64,000 nt of DNA from JANXVR01 sp034667405 (GTDB lineage Bacteria > Actinomycetota > UBA4738 > HRBIN12), in NCBI GenBank assembly GCA_034667405.1, contig JAXDJX010000026.1:1-64000 (forward strand). The letters run 5' to 3'. Every line of letters begins with the position of its first letter. The stretch's first letter is position 1. Under the pieces are notes generated by a model. The model did not search any database, was not told the origin of the DNA, and saw only the letters and a list, made by a program, of their open reading frames with translations. Made by a program: the position numbers and the translations under genes. Shown here piece after piece: positions 16,236 to 24,113 of the stretch.

Positions 16236-17203
16236 CGACCGAGTGCGGCTTCGGGCTGGTTTTCGCGCGCGGGCTCAGAAGCCCGGACCTTCGACGGGCT
16301 CTGTGGCGGCGTGTTCCCGGCCCGGACGGCCTCGAGCTGTGCAGCGATCGCCGCTCCCAGCAGGAGGGAGATCGAGGCGAGCAGAGCCCACAACATCAGC
16401 GCGACGATGCTTGCCAATGGTCCGTAGGTCTTGCCGAATGTGGAGCTGAGCTGGAACATCAGGTCCAGGCCGACGGTCACGACCAGGAGCAGCACCACCG
16501 ACACGCCGGCGCCGAAGACCAGCCACGACCAGGCCGGCTGGTGGCGCTTGGGAGCGTGTCGGAACATGAGCGCGATCCCCCCCGCCAGGAGGGCGAGTGC
16601 CAACGGCCAGCGAAGGATCCCCCACACGGTCGAGAACGAGTCGCTGGTAGCCGACGAACCGATCGCGCGACCCAAGGCGAGCGCGGCGAATGCCGCAACC
16701 ACCAGCACACCGGCGGAGATCGCCAATGCGAAGGCGTGGACGTACTTCTGCACCGTGGGCCGATCCTGTTCGATGCCGTAGATGCGGTTGAGGGCGCGTT
16801 CGATCTGCCCCATGAGCGTGGTCCCGGTGATGATCGCGGCCGTCAGACCCAGCATGAGGGCCAGGTAGCGGTGGGAGGACCCGGCCTTGTGCGCCTGCTT
16901 CACGGCGTCCGTCAGCGCCGAACTCGCCGGACCGGGGACCGCCGTCTGCAATGTCTTCACGATGAGGTCGCTCAGGCCGCCCTTTCCCAACGCGCTCGCC
17001 AACCCGACGAGCGCGATGACCCCTTGAAGGAACACCATCGTCGTGAGGTAGGCCAACGAACGTGCGTGGCTGAAGCCGTCGGAGACGCGGAATCGCCTGA
17101 AGCTGTCCTTCGTCAGGGCTTTCGTGCCCGTTCTCTTCAATGTCTCGCGGGCGTCGTCGCCCGTGAGTTCCCACGTCTCGGGGACCGGGTTCGCCGTGCT
17201 CAT
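16232..17203 (-). CDS. YihY/BrkB-family membrane protein
   Basis: The 323-residue protein has about six membrane segments between residues 40 and 295 and the family pattern GTKALTKDSFRRFRVSD just before the first. YihY/BrkB proteins were once labelled ribonuclease BN; the present evidence points to an inner-membrane protein of uncertain, possibly lipid-flipping or transport function. The C-terminal tail is charged and probably cytoplasmic. It overlaps the genes on either side by 4 bp in the phospholipid operon. Confidence 0.85.
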   Translation of the reverse strand: MSTANPVPETWELTGDDARETLKRTGTKALTKDSFRRFRVSDGFSHARSLAYLTTMVFLQGVIALVGLASALGKGGLSDLIVKTLQTAVPGPASSALTDAVKQAHKAGSSHRYLALMLGLTAAIITGTTLMGQIERALNRIYGIEQDRPTVQKYVHAFALAISAGVLVVAAFAALALGRAIGSSATSDSFSTVWGILRWPLALALLAGGIALMFRHAPKRHQPAWSWLVFGAGVSVVLLLVVTVGLDLMFQLSSTFGKTYGPLASIVALMLWALLASISLLLGAAIAAQLEAVRAGNTPPQSPSKVRASEPARENQPEAALGR

Positions 17204-18087
17204 GCCTCAACCTCCTCCGGGACACAGATCGTGATGGCCGAGGGCTTCACCTTCACCTTCAGCCGTTTGGTCGTCTTGCGGTCGCTGCCGTCCACCTCGT
17301 ACGGGATGCTCTGGTCGAACCGGACATCGAAGGCCTTACCCCAGCTGGTCTGAACGAACGGCGATCCGGAGACATCGCCAACAGCCGCGCGACTCAGCGT
17401 CCGGGTCCAGTCCAGGGCGCTGTCCGCTGTCACGACGCCGATGTTCAAGATGCCATCCGTCGGATCGGCGTCGGGGAAGGCTGACAGGCCCCCGATGACG
17501 TCGCCGACGTTGCCGATGAGCACGCAGCTCGCGTCGCCTTTGAACCAGCGCTTCCCGTCAACGTCGATCACCGTCTTCACGGGATCCCTGTTGACGTTCT
17601 TCGCGCCCGTCCAGGCATAGGCGATCCGCCCGATCTTGTCTTTGAGACCTGCGTCGGCGTCGCGAAGCATGAACGCATCCAGGCCCGCCCCGCCCATCAC
17701 GCCGAAGTGCTCGCCGTTGATCTTCCCGAGATCGAACTCCCGTCGCGTTCCGTGCAGACCAACCTTGACCGCTTCCTCCAGACCCGCGGGGATCCCGAGG
17801 TTCTTCGCGAAGAGGTTGGCGGTGCCGGCGGGCATGATCGCGACGGTGACAGGAGCCTTCACCAAGGCGTCGATCGCCTGTTGGACGGTCCCGTCGCCGC
17901 CCCAGACGAAGATCAGATCGGCCCCGGCGTCCACCAAGTCGTGCGCGCGGGCCGGGATGAAGCGGCTCTTCTCCACCTCATGCCACAGAGGATCGTTGAT
18001 GCCATACGCGGAGAGGGTCTTCCTCAGTTCGCCGAGCCCCCCGCCCATCGTTTTCGCCGAATGGGCGAGCACCCCGACCGACGTCAT
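17200..18087 (-). CDS. Diacylglycerol kinase-family lipid kinase
   Basis: The 295-residue product has the DagK/YegS fold, with the nucleotide-binding motif VWGGDGTVQQAIDAL near residues 62-76 and MPAGTANLFAKNLGIP near 91-106. The C-terminal half contains GVMGGAGLDAFML and DPTDGILNIGVV. It would phosphorylate diacylglycerol or a similar neutral lipid with ATP. With the PAP2 phosphatase gene directly upstream (4-bp overlap), the pair could run an opposing kinase/phosphatase cycle on a lipid phosphate. Confidence 0.88.
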   Translation of the reverse strand: MTSVGVLAHSAKTMGGGLGELRKTLSAYGINDPLWHEVEKSRFIPARAHDLVDAGADLIFVWGGDGTVQQAIDALVKAPVTVAIMPAGTANLFAKNLGIPAGLEEAVKVGLHGTRREFDLGKINGEHFGVMGGAGLDAFMLRDADAGLKDKIGRIAYAWTGAKNVNRDPVKTVIDVDGKRWFKGDASCVLIGNVGDVIGGLSAFPDADPTDGILNIGVVTADSALDWTRTLSRAAVGDVSGSPFVQTSWGKAFDVRFDQSIPYEVDGSDRKTTKRLKVKVKPSAITICVPEEVEA

Positions 18088-18872
18088 CGAGACACCGTGA
18101 CAGCGTCGGGTACGGGTGGCTCGTGCATGTCCGGACCCTGCGCGTGTTGTCGAGCATCACGATCTCTGCCCCGGGCGTCTGCGATCCTCCTTGCGGCCAT
18201 CACACCGAAGGCCAGCGCGCCAGCGGCGAGGACGCAGCTACCGATCACGTCGGTTGGGTGGTGCATCCCGCGGTAGAGCCTCGACAGCGCGACGAAGACC
18301 GGCAGACCGACCGCAAGGAGCCAGAGCATCGCTCGTAGCAGCATCGACCGAGTCAGGCCGCTCAAGATGATCGCGAGGCTCATGTACAGCACGATCGCGG
18401 CGGCAGTATGGCCCGACGGGAAGCTCGAGGTCGGGGGAGCCACGTCAAGTTTGGGAACGGACGGACGGGGTCGATCGATCACCACAGCTGTCGTGAGGAA
18501 CGTTGTTACCTCGATCACGAGACCTACCGTGAGGAGCGCGACCGCCGCCCACCGGTGGCCGATGGCCAGTACGACAGCCGCGAAGAGCCCGATACCCACG
18601 ATCGGGAGCGTGGCTCCCAACATGGACCCGACCGCCGTCACTGAGTTCAGGGTCGAGGTTCGCTGGGTGACGAACCACCGATTGACGCTGTCGTCCCACG
18701 TGCCGATCGAACCCTGATCCAGAACGTGGACGAGCAAGTAGCCGAGGCCGATGAGGATGGCGGTCATTACGACATAACCAACGATGGCTGCCATCGCTGC
18801 CGTCGCAACCGGACGACGGGCCCCCGAAGCCGGAGTCGTACGGTTCGTGGGTGTCGCGATCGAATGTTCCAT
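18084..18872 (-). CDS. PAP2-family membrane lipid phosphatase
   Basis: The protein has six predicted membrane segments and the three PAP2 motifs: a DRPRPSVPKLD-type first motif, SFPSGH and LSRLYRGMHHPTD. These form the active site for dephosphorylating phosphatidate or undecaprenyl/isoprenyl diphosphates. The ATG at 18872 (262 residues) is used here, but a start at 18911 adding 13 residues is possible. It heads the phospholipid operon and is divergent from a second PAP2 gene 75 bases away. Confidence 0.85.
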   Translation of the reverse strand: MEHSIATPTNRTTPASGARRPVATAAMAAIVGYVVMTAILIGLGYLLVHVLDQGSIGTWDDSVNRWFVTQRTSTLNSVTAVGSMLGATLPIVGIGLFAAVVLAIGHRWAAVALLTVGLVIEVTTFLTTAVVIDRPRPSVPKLDVAPPTSSFPSGHTAAAIVLYMSLAIILSGLTRSMLLRAMLWLLAVGLPVFVALSRLYRGMHHPTDVIGSCVLAAGALAFGVMAARRIADARGRDRDARQHAQGPDMHEPPVPDAVTVSR

Positions 18873-18879
18873 CTCCCGG

Positions 18880-18905
18880 GTTTTCCTCGGAAGGCGTCCG
18901 GGTAA
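18880..18905 (+). promoter_or_regulatory. Sigma-F/B-type promoter for the second PAP2 gene
   Basis: GTTT (18880-18883), a 16-base spacer and GGGTAA (18900-18905) lie 42 bases before the GTG start at 18947. The motif overlaps the possible extended start of the divergent PAP2 gene, which favours the shorter start for that gene. Confidence 0.5.
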
Positions 18906-18946
18906 ACGCATCGGCGTAACCTTTTCTTGGGAAAGGATGTGTTTCC

Positions 18947-19855
18947 GTGCTCACGGTCCTCGTCTTGTTGGCCCTCGCGCTTGTTACTGGCTCCTTGGTC
19001 GCGGTGGTCTTGCTGCGACTGCCACAGGCCGACGTCGGTGCCACCAAGGCCGTCGGCAAGGAACTGCGGCGGAGCCCGGGAGTTCGACGGTTCCTTCGAT
19101 CACGGGTTGAGCCCGGCGTTGCTACGGGCCTGGCGCTGACCGGAGCCATGCTCGCGACCATCCTGGGCGGGATCGTCATCGGTGTGTTCGTCTACATGGT
19201 GCGACGGAACTCCGGGGTCGTGGGCTGGGATCGCCAAGTAGCGGGCTGGGCCGGCGACCATGCGAGCACGCTATCGACCAGGATCCTGGACGTGGTCACC
19301 GGTCTCGGCATGACGGCAACCATCATCGTGCTGACCGTTGCCACAGCCATCTACGGCATCGTGCGGTGGCGGCGGCCCTCGATCGCCCTATTCCTTGTGC
19401 TCGTCGTAGCGGGCCAGCTCCTTATTTCGAACCTCATCAAGGCCGGTGTCGCGCGTACCCGGCCAGCGATCCATCCTTTGGCGGGGTTCTCGGGGCCTTC
19501 GTTCCCCAGCGGGCATTCCACCGCTGCAGCTGCGACCTTCGCAGCGATCGCTCTCGTGTTGGGACGCGGACGGCCGTCGAAGGTGCGCGCGGCCTTGGGT
19601 GGCGTTGCGGCCGGGATCGCTGTTGCGGTGGCGTGCTCCCGGGTGTTCCTCGGCGTCCACTGGGTCTCAGATGTGGTTGCGGGGCTCGCGCTGGGGTGGG
19701 CGTGGTTCGCTCTCTGCTCGCTGGCCTTGGGCGGACGGATCCTCCGATTCGGTGCACCGGCTGAGGTCGCCGCCGCCCCTTCGTTCTCTGCGGACCCGGG
19801 CCACATCGCTTCGGAACAGGCCGCGATGCAAGGATCGGATGCACCCAGATCCTAA
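18947..19855 (+). CDS. PAP2-family membrane lipid phosphatase with N-terminal anchor
   Basis: The 302-residue protein begins with an extra membrane helix (residues 2-24) and a basic linker. The PAP2 core follows with KAGVARTRPAIHPL, SFPSGHSTAAA and CSRVFLGVHWVSD as motifs 1-3. The C terminus is a short disordered tail. The GTG start at 18947 has AAAGGA nine bases upstream. It is not closely similar to the divergent PAP2 protein, so the two may act on different lipid phosphates. A sigma-F-like promoter precedes it. Confidence 0.85.
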   Translation: MLTVLVLLALALVTGSLVAVVLLRLPQADVGATKAVGKELRRSPGVRRFLRSRVEPGVATGLALTGAMLATILGGIVIGVFVYMVRRNSGVVGWDRQVAGWAGDHASTLSTRILDVVTGLGMTATIIVLTVATAIYGIVRWRRPSIALFLVLVVAGQLLISNLIKAGVARTRPAIHPLAGFSGPSFPSGHSTAAAATFAAIALVLGRGRPSKVRAALGGVAAGIAVAVACSRVFLGVHWVSDVVAGLALGWAWFALCSLALGGRILRFGAPAEVAAAPSFSADPGHIASEQAAMQGSDAPRS

Positions 19856-19868
19856 GCGTGAGACGCCA

Positions 19869-19893
19869 CGGCCCCCGGCGAAGCCGGGGGCCG
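19869..19893. terminator. Hairpin between convergent genes
   Basis: An 11-bp perfect stem, CGGCCCCCGGC and GCCGGGGGCCG around GAA, sits 13 bases after the PAP2 stop and 22 bases after the stop of the 24-residue gene on the other strand. It lacks a U-run in either direction but could serve both transcripts. Confidence 0.55.
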
Positions 19894-19915
19894 ACAGCGC
19901 TGGGGGTTGGTTCGG

Positions 19916-19990
19916 TCAGGCGCGACGCAGGATCCACGCCACGACGGCGATCACGACGATCGCGACCAAGATCGTTCCGATGACACCCAT
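19916..19990 (-). CDS. Single-pass small membrane protein, 24 residues
   Basis: ATG at 19990 follows AGGAGGTATGTG, an excellent ribosome binding site, and the frame stops at 19916. The product, MGVIGTILVAIVVI followed by AVVAWILRRA, is one hydrophobic helix ending in Arg-Arg, so the C terminus should face the cytoplasm. A sigma-F-like promoter (20034-20059) lies 44 bases upstream and a hairpin follows the stop, giving a complete small transcription unit. Very short membrane peptides often regulate larger membrane complexes; the partner here is unknown. Confidence 0.65.
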   Translation of the reverse strand: MGVIGTILVAIVVIAVVAWILRRA

Positions 19991-20033
19991 CACATACCTC
20001 CTGTGTCGTTCGTTGTTCGACTTCGGTTGGGGC

Positions 20034-20059
20034 CTACCCGGGCTCATATCCGGACAAAC
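20034..20059 (-). promoter_or_regulatory. Sigma-F/B-type promoter for the 24-residue membrane protein
   Basis: On the minus strand GTTT (20059-20056), a 16-base spacer and GGGTAG (20039-20034) precede the start codon by 44 bases. This is one of the best matches in the window. Confidence 0.6.
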
Positions 20060-20096
20060 ATCGTGCGCGGCCCATCCCGTGAGCCCCCGTCCGGCC

Positions 20097-20122
20097 GTTT
20101 CAGAAGGTGGTGCCTTGGGAAC
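20097..20122 (+). promoter_or_regulatory. Weak sigma-F/B-type promoter for an RsbW-like gene
   Basis: GTTT (20097-20100), a 16-base spacer and GGGAAC (20117-20122) precede the RsbW-like start by about 80 bases. The -10 part has two mismatches to GGGTAT, so this is a tentative call. Confidence 0.3.
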
Positions 20123-20201
20123 CACAGCAGTACACCCAGCGGCCGTCGCGCTGTCCGAAGGATGGAACCCGGCGCCGGTCCCGACACGGGGGAGCGCTCC
20201 T

Positions 20202-20609
20202 ATGAGCGATATGAACCGAACACTCGAACTCACCCTTCCCGCCACCGCCGAAGCCCCATCGATGGCGAGGAACGCATTCTGGCGGTCCCTGCCCGGAGAA
20301 CAACGTCCGAGCGTCCGCAGCGCGGATGCGGAACTGTTGGTGAGTGAACTGGTGACGAATTCTGTCCTGCATGTCGGTCCGCCCACGGGGGGAGAGCTGA
20401 TCTCGTTCGTCCTCGGCGTGGATGCGAAACGCGTGCGCGTGGAGGTCTCGGACGCCGGCCAGGGCATCATGGCACCGATCTCCAAGGGCGGTCCGCACGA
20501 CGCTGAATCCGGATGGGGATTGCGCTTGGTCGACCAGCTCGCGGATGACTGGGGTGTCGACCGGAGCCCTAAGGGTGGAACGACGGTTTGGTTCGAGATG
20601 CGTCTCTAG
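20202..20609 (+). CDS. RsbW-like anti-sigma regulatory ATPase
   Basis: The start at 20202 has GGGGGAG seven bases upstream; the frame is open for a long way before it but without a better signal. The 135-residue product has an intact N-box (VSELVTNSVLHV), a D-x-G box (VSDAGQG), GWGLRLVDQLADDWG and GTTVWFEM, so it should bind ATP and act as a serine kinase/anti-sigma factor. No STAS gene is adjacent. It is followed by csbD-like and CDGSH genes of the stress region. Confidence 0.85.
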   Translation: MSDMNRTLELTLPATAEAPSMARNAFWRSLPGEQRPSVRSADAELLVSELVTNSVLHVGPPTGGELISFVLGVDAKRVRVEVSDAGQGIMAPISKGGPHDAESGWGLRLVDQLADDWGVDRSPKGGTTVWFEMRL

Positions 20610-20615
20610 GGCGAT

Positions 20616-20641
20616 GTTTCGTGTCTGACCCTCAGGGGAAT
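20616..20641 (+). promoter_or_regulatory. Sigma-F/B-type promoter for the CsbD-like gene
   Basis: GTTT (20616-20619), a 16-base spacer and GGGAAT (20636-20641) lie 30 bases before the ATG of the CsbD-like gene. In Bacillus csbD itself belongs to the sigma-B regulon, which supports the reading. Confidence 0.5.
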
Positions 20642-20671
20642 CACGACGGAACAAGACGAGAGGAGAAGTTC

Positions 20672-20845
20672 ATGGGTGACGAATGGGACGAGGCGAAGGG
20701 CCGGGCCAAGGAAGCGGCCGGAGACCTTACCGACGACGATGACCTGAAGCGCGAGGGTCAACTCGACCAGGCCGGCGCCACCGTCAAGGAGAAGGTGAAC
20801 GAGGGCGTCGACAAGGTGAAGGAAGGTCTGAACAACGACCGCTAG
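20672..20845 (+). CDS. CsbD-family stress protein
   Basis: The 57-residue acidic, helical protein starts MGDEWDEAKGRAKEAAGDLT and contains GQLDQAGATVKEKV, the CsbD family signature. AGGAGAAG precedes the ATG. CsbD-like proteins are abundant stress proteins whose molecular role is unclear. A sigma-F-like promoter stands upstream and an intrinsic terminator (20866-20903) downstream, so it is probably transcribed alone. Confidence 0.88.
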   Translation: MGDEWDEAKGRAKEAAGDLTDDDDLKREGQLDQAGATVKEKVNEGVDKVKEGLNNDR

Positions 20846-20865
20846 ACCCGATCACCCGTACGGAC

Positions 20866-20903
20866 CGAACGAGCCCCTGGCAGCCCGGGGGCTCGTTCGT
20901 TTG
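20866..20903 (+). terminator. Intrinsic terminator after the CsbD-like gene
   Basis: A 12-bp stem (CGAACGAGCCCC paired with GGGGCTCGTTCG) closes a 10-base loop and is followed by TTTG. Its tail overlaps the -35 element of the next promoter. Confidence 0.75.
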
Positions 20904-20924
20904 TGAGCCGTTGCCACGGGGTAG
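20899..20924 (+). promoter_or_regulatory. Sigma-F/B-type promoter for the CDGSH gene
   Basis: GTTT (20899-20902), a 16-base spacer and GGGTAG (20919-20924) end nine bases before the ATG at 20934. The -35 overlaps the preceding terminator. The leader would be almost absent. Confidence 0.45.
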
Positions 20925-20933
20925 GACGAAGCC

Positions 20934-21191
20934 ATGCGGGAAGAGCGTTCAGAGGACCTCGTTGCACTGCCAGTTCCGTGCGTCGACGGCTGTCTGGCGG
21001 TCGGCGGCCCTGATATCCAGGCTCGCGCGTACCGGGACGGTCCCGTATTGGTCAGACGTGCACAGCTGGTCGTCGGCCCCGATGGGACGCCGACCCGGGC
21101 GGAACGATCCGTGGTTGCCATCTGTCGATGTGGCCACAGCAAGCTCGGCGTCTTCTGCGATGGGACACATCGCTTCGCCCGTTCCCGCTAG
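20934..21191 (+). CDS. CDGSH-type iron-sulfur protein
   Basis: The 85-residue protein ends with ICRCGHSKLGVFCDGTH, the C-x-C-x(n)-C-D-x-x-H pattern that binds a labile [2Fe-2S] cluster in mitoNEET-type proteins. An upstream LPVPCVDGCLAVGGPD segment adds two further cysteines, as in bacterial CDGSH proteins preceded by a small extra domain. A role in redox or Fe-S sensing is likely. Its stop interlocks with that of the convergent gene on CTAG at 21188-21191. Confidence 0.85.
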   Translation: MREERSEDLVALPVPCVDGCLAVGGPDIQARAYRDGPVLVRRAQLVVGPDGTPTRAERSVVAICRCGHSKLGVFCDGTHRFARSR

Positions 21192-22465
21192 GCGGGGATG
21201 CGAGGACGATCGATCGCCGAACGGCGCGCCCGCCACTGCTGGAGCAGCCCCGCGGCGAAGCGTTCCTCCAGTAATGCGAGCGCCCGCGCGCCGAAGAGCA
21301 CATCGCCGGCCAATGCAGGCTCCTCGCGAACCAGCTGACCCACGACATCGTGGGTCGCGATGGTGTCGTGCACGGCGTCAGCCTCGACGTGCTCGTCGTA
21401 GTAATCCGTCGCCGCTGGTCCGAACCCTAAGCGGCGCAACCCATTCCCGTAGCGCCGATTCGCCACCGACGAGGTCAGTTCGAAGAGTGCCAGATGACCC
21501 ATGGCGGCCCCCCGAAGGCGGCGGTGCAGCGAGAGGAAGCTCACCAGGTTGACGGTGGCAAGGGTGCTACCCGGGACGGCATGCAGGTACGCCCCGTACG
21601 TGTCGTCGAGCCCCAAGGCGCACATCGACCTCGCGAAGATCGCCGCGTGCATCCGGTCGGGACGGCCGCCGCCGTATTCGTCTGACTGGATCTCCAGCAG
21701 GGCCGTCTTCGCCGCGCCGTCCAGCCGCGGGATCACGAAGGAGTGCGGATCTGCCTCTTTCAGCGTGTACAACGACCGTTGGATCACGAACTCGACGAAC
21801 TCCTCAAGCTTGGCTTCCCTAGCGAGGTATCTGCTGAGCGAAGGCCGAGAATCTTGCGTCGCGAGTTCTTGCAGCTCGTCGGTGACCACGCGCGACGCAG
21901 TCGCGCGCGGGGACGTCGAGTCGGTAGCCCGACGCAGAGCCCGCTCGAAGGGACTCTCCAGTTGCGCGCGGAAGGAGAGAAGCTGAGGATCCCATTCGAG
22001 GGCGTCGTCCACGCCCTCGATCCCTCGGTAATGAAGCTCGTAGCACAGATACAGCGCGAGGTGCAGGTCGTCATCGGCGAGCGGATCAACAGGCTCGGCG
22101 AAGACGGGTCTCCACGTGGGGTCGGGGCCGGACTGCAACGTGCGTATCAGCGCGTCGCTGCGCGGTCCTCGAGGCGGCGGCAATGTTTGCATCGGGGGAC
22201 TTCTACCCGCTGATGTCGGGGGCGAAACGGGCGGGCTCAGCACGCTCCCCGGAAGCAGGGTCCGAAACCACATCGAGAACAGCTGGATAACACCGAGCAG
22301 AGCGACGCTTGCTCCGACCACGATGGCGGTCCAGACGAGCGCCCGGTTCGCTCGCGACGGTGATGACGGGCGCCAAGTCCTGAGGGCCTCCGATGGCCAA
22401 GGATCGTCGGCAACGAACCCGAGGTCTCTGTCGATCTCCTCCTGAGTGTCGCCCGGCGCGTACAT
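21188..22465 (-). CDS. Membrane-anchored haem-oxygenase-like diiron protein
   Basis: The 425-residue protein has an N-terminal cytoplasmic stretch, a single membrane helix (about 43-70), a Pro/Ser-rich linker (about 72-100), and a helical domain of about 300 residues. That domain resembles iron-containing redox enzymes of the haem-oxygenase-like fold. Candidate metal ligands are Glu and His in EYGGGRPDRMHAA, DYYDEHVEADAVHDT and ALFELTSS. The membrane anchor is unusual for this group. Start signals are weak; an internal Met92 could make a soluble form. It is the last gene of the run that begins with the sigma factor operon. Confidence 0.6.
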   Translation of the reverse strand: MYAPGDTQEEIDRDLGFVADDPWPSEALRTWRPSSPSRANRALVWTAIVVGASVALLGVIQLFSMWFRTLLPGSVLSPPVSPPTSAGRSPPMQTLPPPRGPRSDALIRTLQSGPDPTWRPVFAEPVDPLADDDLHLALYLCYELHYRGIEGVDDALEWDPQLLSFRAQLESPFERALRRATDSTSPRATASRVVTDELQELATQDSRPSLSRYLAREAKLEEFVEFVIQRSLYTLKEADPHSFVIPRLDGAAKTALLEIQSDEYGGGRPDRMHAAIFARSMCALGLDDTYGAYLHAVPGSTLATVNLVSFLSLHRRLRGAAMGHLALFELTSSVANRRYGNGLRRLGFGPAATDYYDEHVEADAVHDTIATHDVVGQLVREEPALAGDVLFGARALALLEERFAAGLLQQWRARRSAIDRPRIPA

Positions 22466-22494
22466 AGCGGAGATATACCCACTGTGAACGGCTT

Positions 22495-22890
22495 CTATTC
22501 GTCCCTACCGTCCACCGGGATCTCGAACCACACGCACGTGGCGCCGTCGTCGACCACTCCCCACGCGGCGGAGAGTTCTGCAACGATCACGAGCCCCCAT
22601 CCGCCCGCCGTTGCCGATCCGTCACGGAGGGGGGGCGTGAACCCGTGTCCCGGATTCCGAACCTCGACTCGAAGCATGGGATCGGCCGCGTGTACCGTCA
22701 GCGTGATCGGGTCCGTCGGCTGCAGCTGGCCGTGCCGAAGACTGTTCGTCACGAGTTCGCTGACCATCAGACGCACGTCGTCGAAGGTGTCGGGCAACAA
22801 CCGCTCTCTGAGGGTCTCGATCGCCGCTCGCGCCTCGGGGACCGCGCGCTGTTCGGCCGTCATGCTGCGATGGACGAGGGCAGCCGTCAT
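22495..22890 (-). CDS. RsbW-like anti-sigma regulatory ATPase
   Basis: The 131-residue GHKL-type protein keeps the N-box (VSELVTNSLRHG) and GGWGLVIVAELSAAWG, but the usual D-x-G box reads RNPGHG, with Asn in place of Asp. ATP binding is probable but may be altered. It lies 43 bases after the sigma factor gene on the same strand, the usual position for a cognate anti-sigma factor. GTGGAGG precedes the ATG. Confidence 0.82.
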   Translation of the reverse strand: MTAALVHRSMTAEQRAVPEARAAIETLRERLLPDTFDDVRLMVSELVTNSLRHGQLQPTDPITLTVHAADPMLRVEVRNPGHGFTPPLRDGSATAGGWGLVIVAELSAAWGVVDDGATCVWFEIPVDGRDE

Positions 22891-22933
22891 CCTCCACCCC
22901 CCGTCGATGTACTGACCGGGAAATGGTTCGCTC

Positions 22934-23695
22934 TCATTGCACCCGCTCTCGAAGTGTGTTCAGCGTGCTCGTCAGGATCCGTGATACGTGCATCTGGGAC
23001 ACGCCGATCTCGGTGGCGATCTCCGACTGTGTCTTGCCCTGGAAGAACCGCAGGAACAGCACCCGCCGGTCGCGCGGCGCGAGCTCCCGGATCGCCTCGG
23101 CGACCGAGGCCCATCCTTCGCCCAGGAGTTCGATGTCGCGGTCGTCCTCGCCGATCGTGTCGGCTGCCGTCAGTCCCGACGCAGCCAAAGGGGCGTCCAG
23201 GGACGCACTCGAATATGCCTCAGCGGCTTGCATAGCCTCGAGCACTTCCTCGCGTGTCGATCCGACGCGCTCGGCGATCTCGCCGATCGTGGGCGATCGA
23301 CCGAGCTGCTGTGTGAGTTGGGGGATGGCCTTGTTGATGCGCAGCCCGGTCTCCTGGAGCTGTCGCGGGACGCGGACGGTCCATCGCTTGTCGCGGAAAT
23401 GACGCTTGAGCTCCCCGACGATGGTGGCGGCCGCGTACGTGGAGAACTGCACCCCCCGCTCCGGGTCGAATCGATCGATGGCGTTCAGCAGCCCGATGCT
23501 TGCGACCTGCGCCAGGTCGTCGGGGTCCTCCCCTCGTCCCGCGAAACGTCGAGCAAGATATTCGGACAAGGGTTGGAACCGCACTAAGAGCTGATCGCGG
23601 GCCCGTGGATCCTCGCCCAACCTGGCGAACAGATCGACGACATCGGCCTCGTCAACGGGTCCGGACGGCCCGGTGTTCATCTCGCCTTCACTCAT
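22934..23695 (-). CDS. Sigma-B/F-type RNA polymerase sigma factor
   Basis: The 253-residue protein has region 2 (DDLAQVASIGLLNAIDRFDP and FSTYAAATIVGELKRHFRDK), region 3 and region 4 with a helix-turn-helix (KTQSEIATEIGVSQMHVSRI). It lacks region 1 and so belongs to the group 3 stress/sporulation sigma factors. The start at 23695 overlaps the upstream gene by 4 bp (ATGA); two other in-frame starts exist. It is probably the factor that reads the GTTT-N15/16-GGGWA sites found across 13-26 kb, and the RsbW-like proteins on both sides are candidate regulators. Confidence 0.93.
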   Translation of the reverse strand: MSEGEMNTGPSGPVDEADVVDLFARLGEDPRARDQLLVRFQPLSEYLARRFAGRGEDPDDLAQVASIGLLNAIDRFDPERGVQFSTYAAATIVGELKRHFRDKRWTVRVPRQLQETGLRINKAIPQLTQQLGRSPTIGEIAERVGSTREEVLEAMQAAEAYSSASLDAPLAASGLTAADTIGEDDRDIELLGEGWASVAEAIRELAPRDRRVLFLRFFQGKTQSEIATEIGVSQMHVSRILTSTLNTLRERVQ

Positions 23696-24102
23696 GCCGG
23701 ACGGTGGCTCAAGGTGGTCCACCGCATCGTAACGGCAGGGCGGCCGTCGAGTTCGGTCCGCTCCACGCCGTCGGCCAGGTGCTGGATGATGTTCCAGGAG
23801 AACCCGGTCGTCGGATCGGGATTGCCGTTCGCGACCGCAGCATCGCTGGCCTCGAGCGAGACGATGAGCTCATCTTGACGCGGCCACAGGCGGAGCGTGA
23901 GGGTGGCCGATCCGGGGGAGAGCGCCAAGAGGAGGTTCGCTGCTTCGGCCACGGCGATCCGCTGGTCGTCGAGCGTGTCGTAGGGGATGTCGAGCATGGA
24001 GGCCACGCCGGCCGTCAACGTTCGAAGGACCTGCAGGAATCGGGCATCGGCGGGGACCACGAGAACGACCGAGGGATCTGAGGATTCGGCAGGGATTACC
24101 AT
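23692..24102 (-). CDS. Degenerate RsbW-like protein heading the sigma factor operon
   Basis: The 136-residue protein has the length and strand pattern of anti-sigma ATPases, but the N-box is lost (AEAANLLLALSPG has Leu at the Asn position) and the D-x-G segment reads SLEASDAAV. It probably cannot bind ATP or phosphorylate a STAS partner. It could still bind the sigma factor, or act as a decoy or adaptor. AGGAGACC precedes the ATG, and its stop overlaps the sigma factor start by 4 bp, implying coupled synthesis. Confidence 0.7.
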   Translation of the reverse strand: MVIPAESSDPSVVLVVPADARFLQVLRTLTAGVASMLDIPYDTLDDQRIAVAEAANLLLALSPGSATLTLRLWPRQDELIVSLEASDAAVANGNPDPTTGFSWNIIQHLADGVERTELDGRPAVTMRWTTLSHRPA

Positions 24103-24113
24103 GGTCTCCTTCT

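Noticed and set aside
22465..22500. GGGTAT box (22475-22480 on the minus strand) as a sigma-F promoter for the haem-oxygenase-like gene
   Set aside because: The -10 match is perfect, but the -35 position reads GAAT rather than GTTT, and the start codon is only ten bases away.
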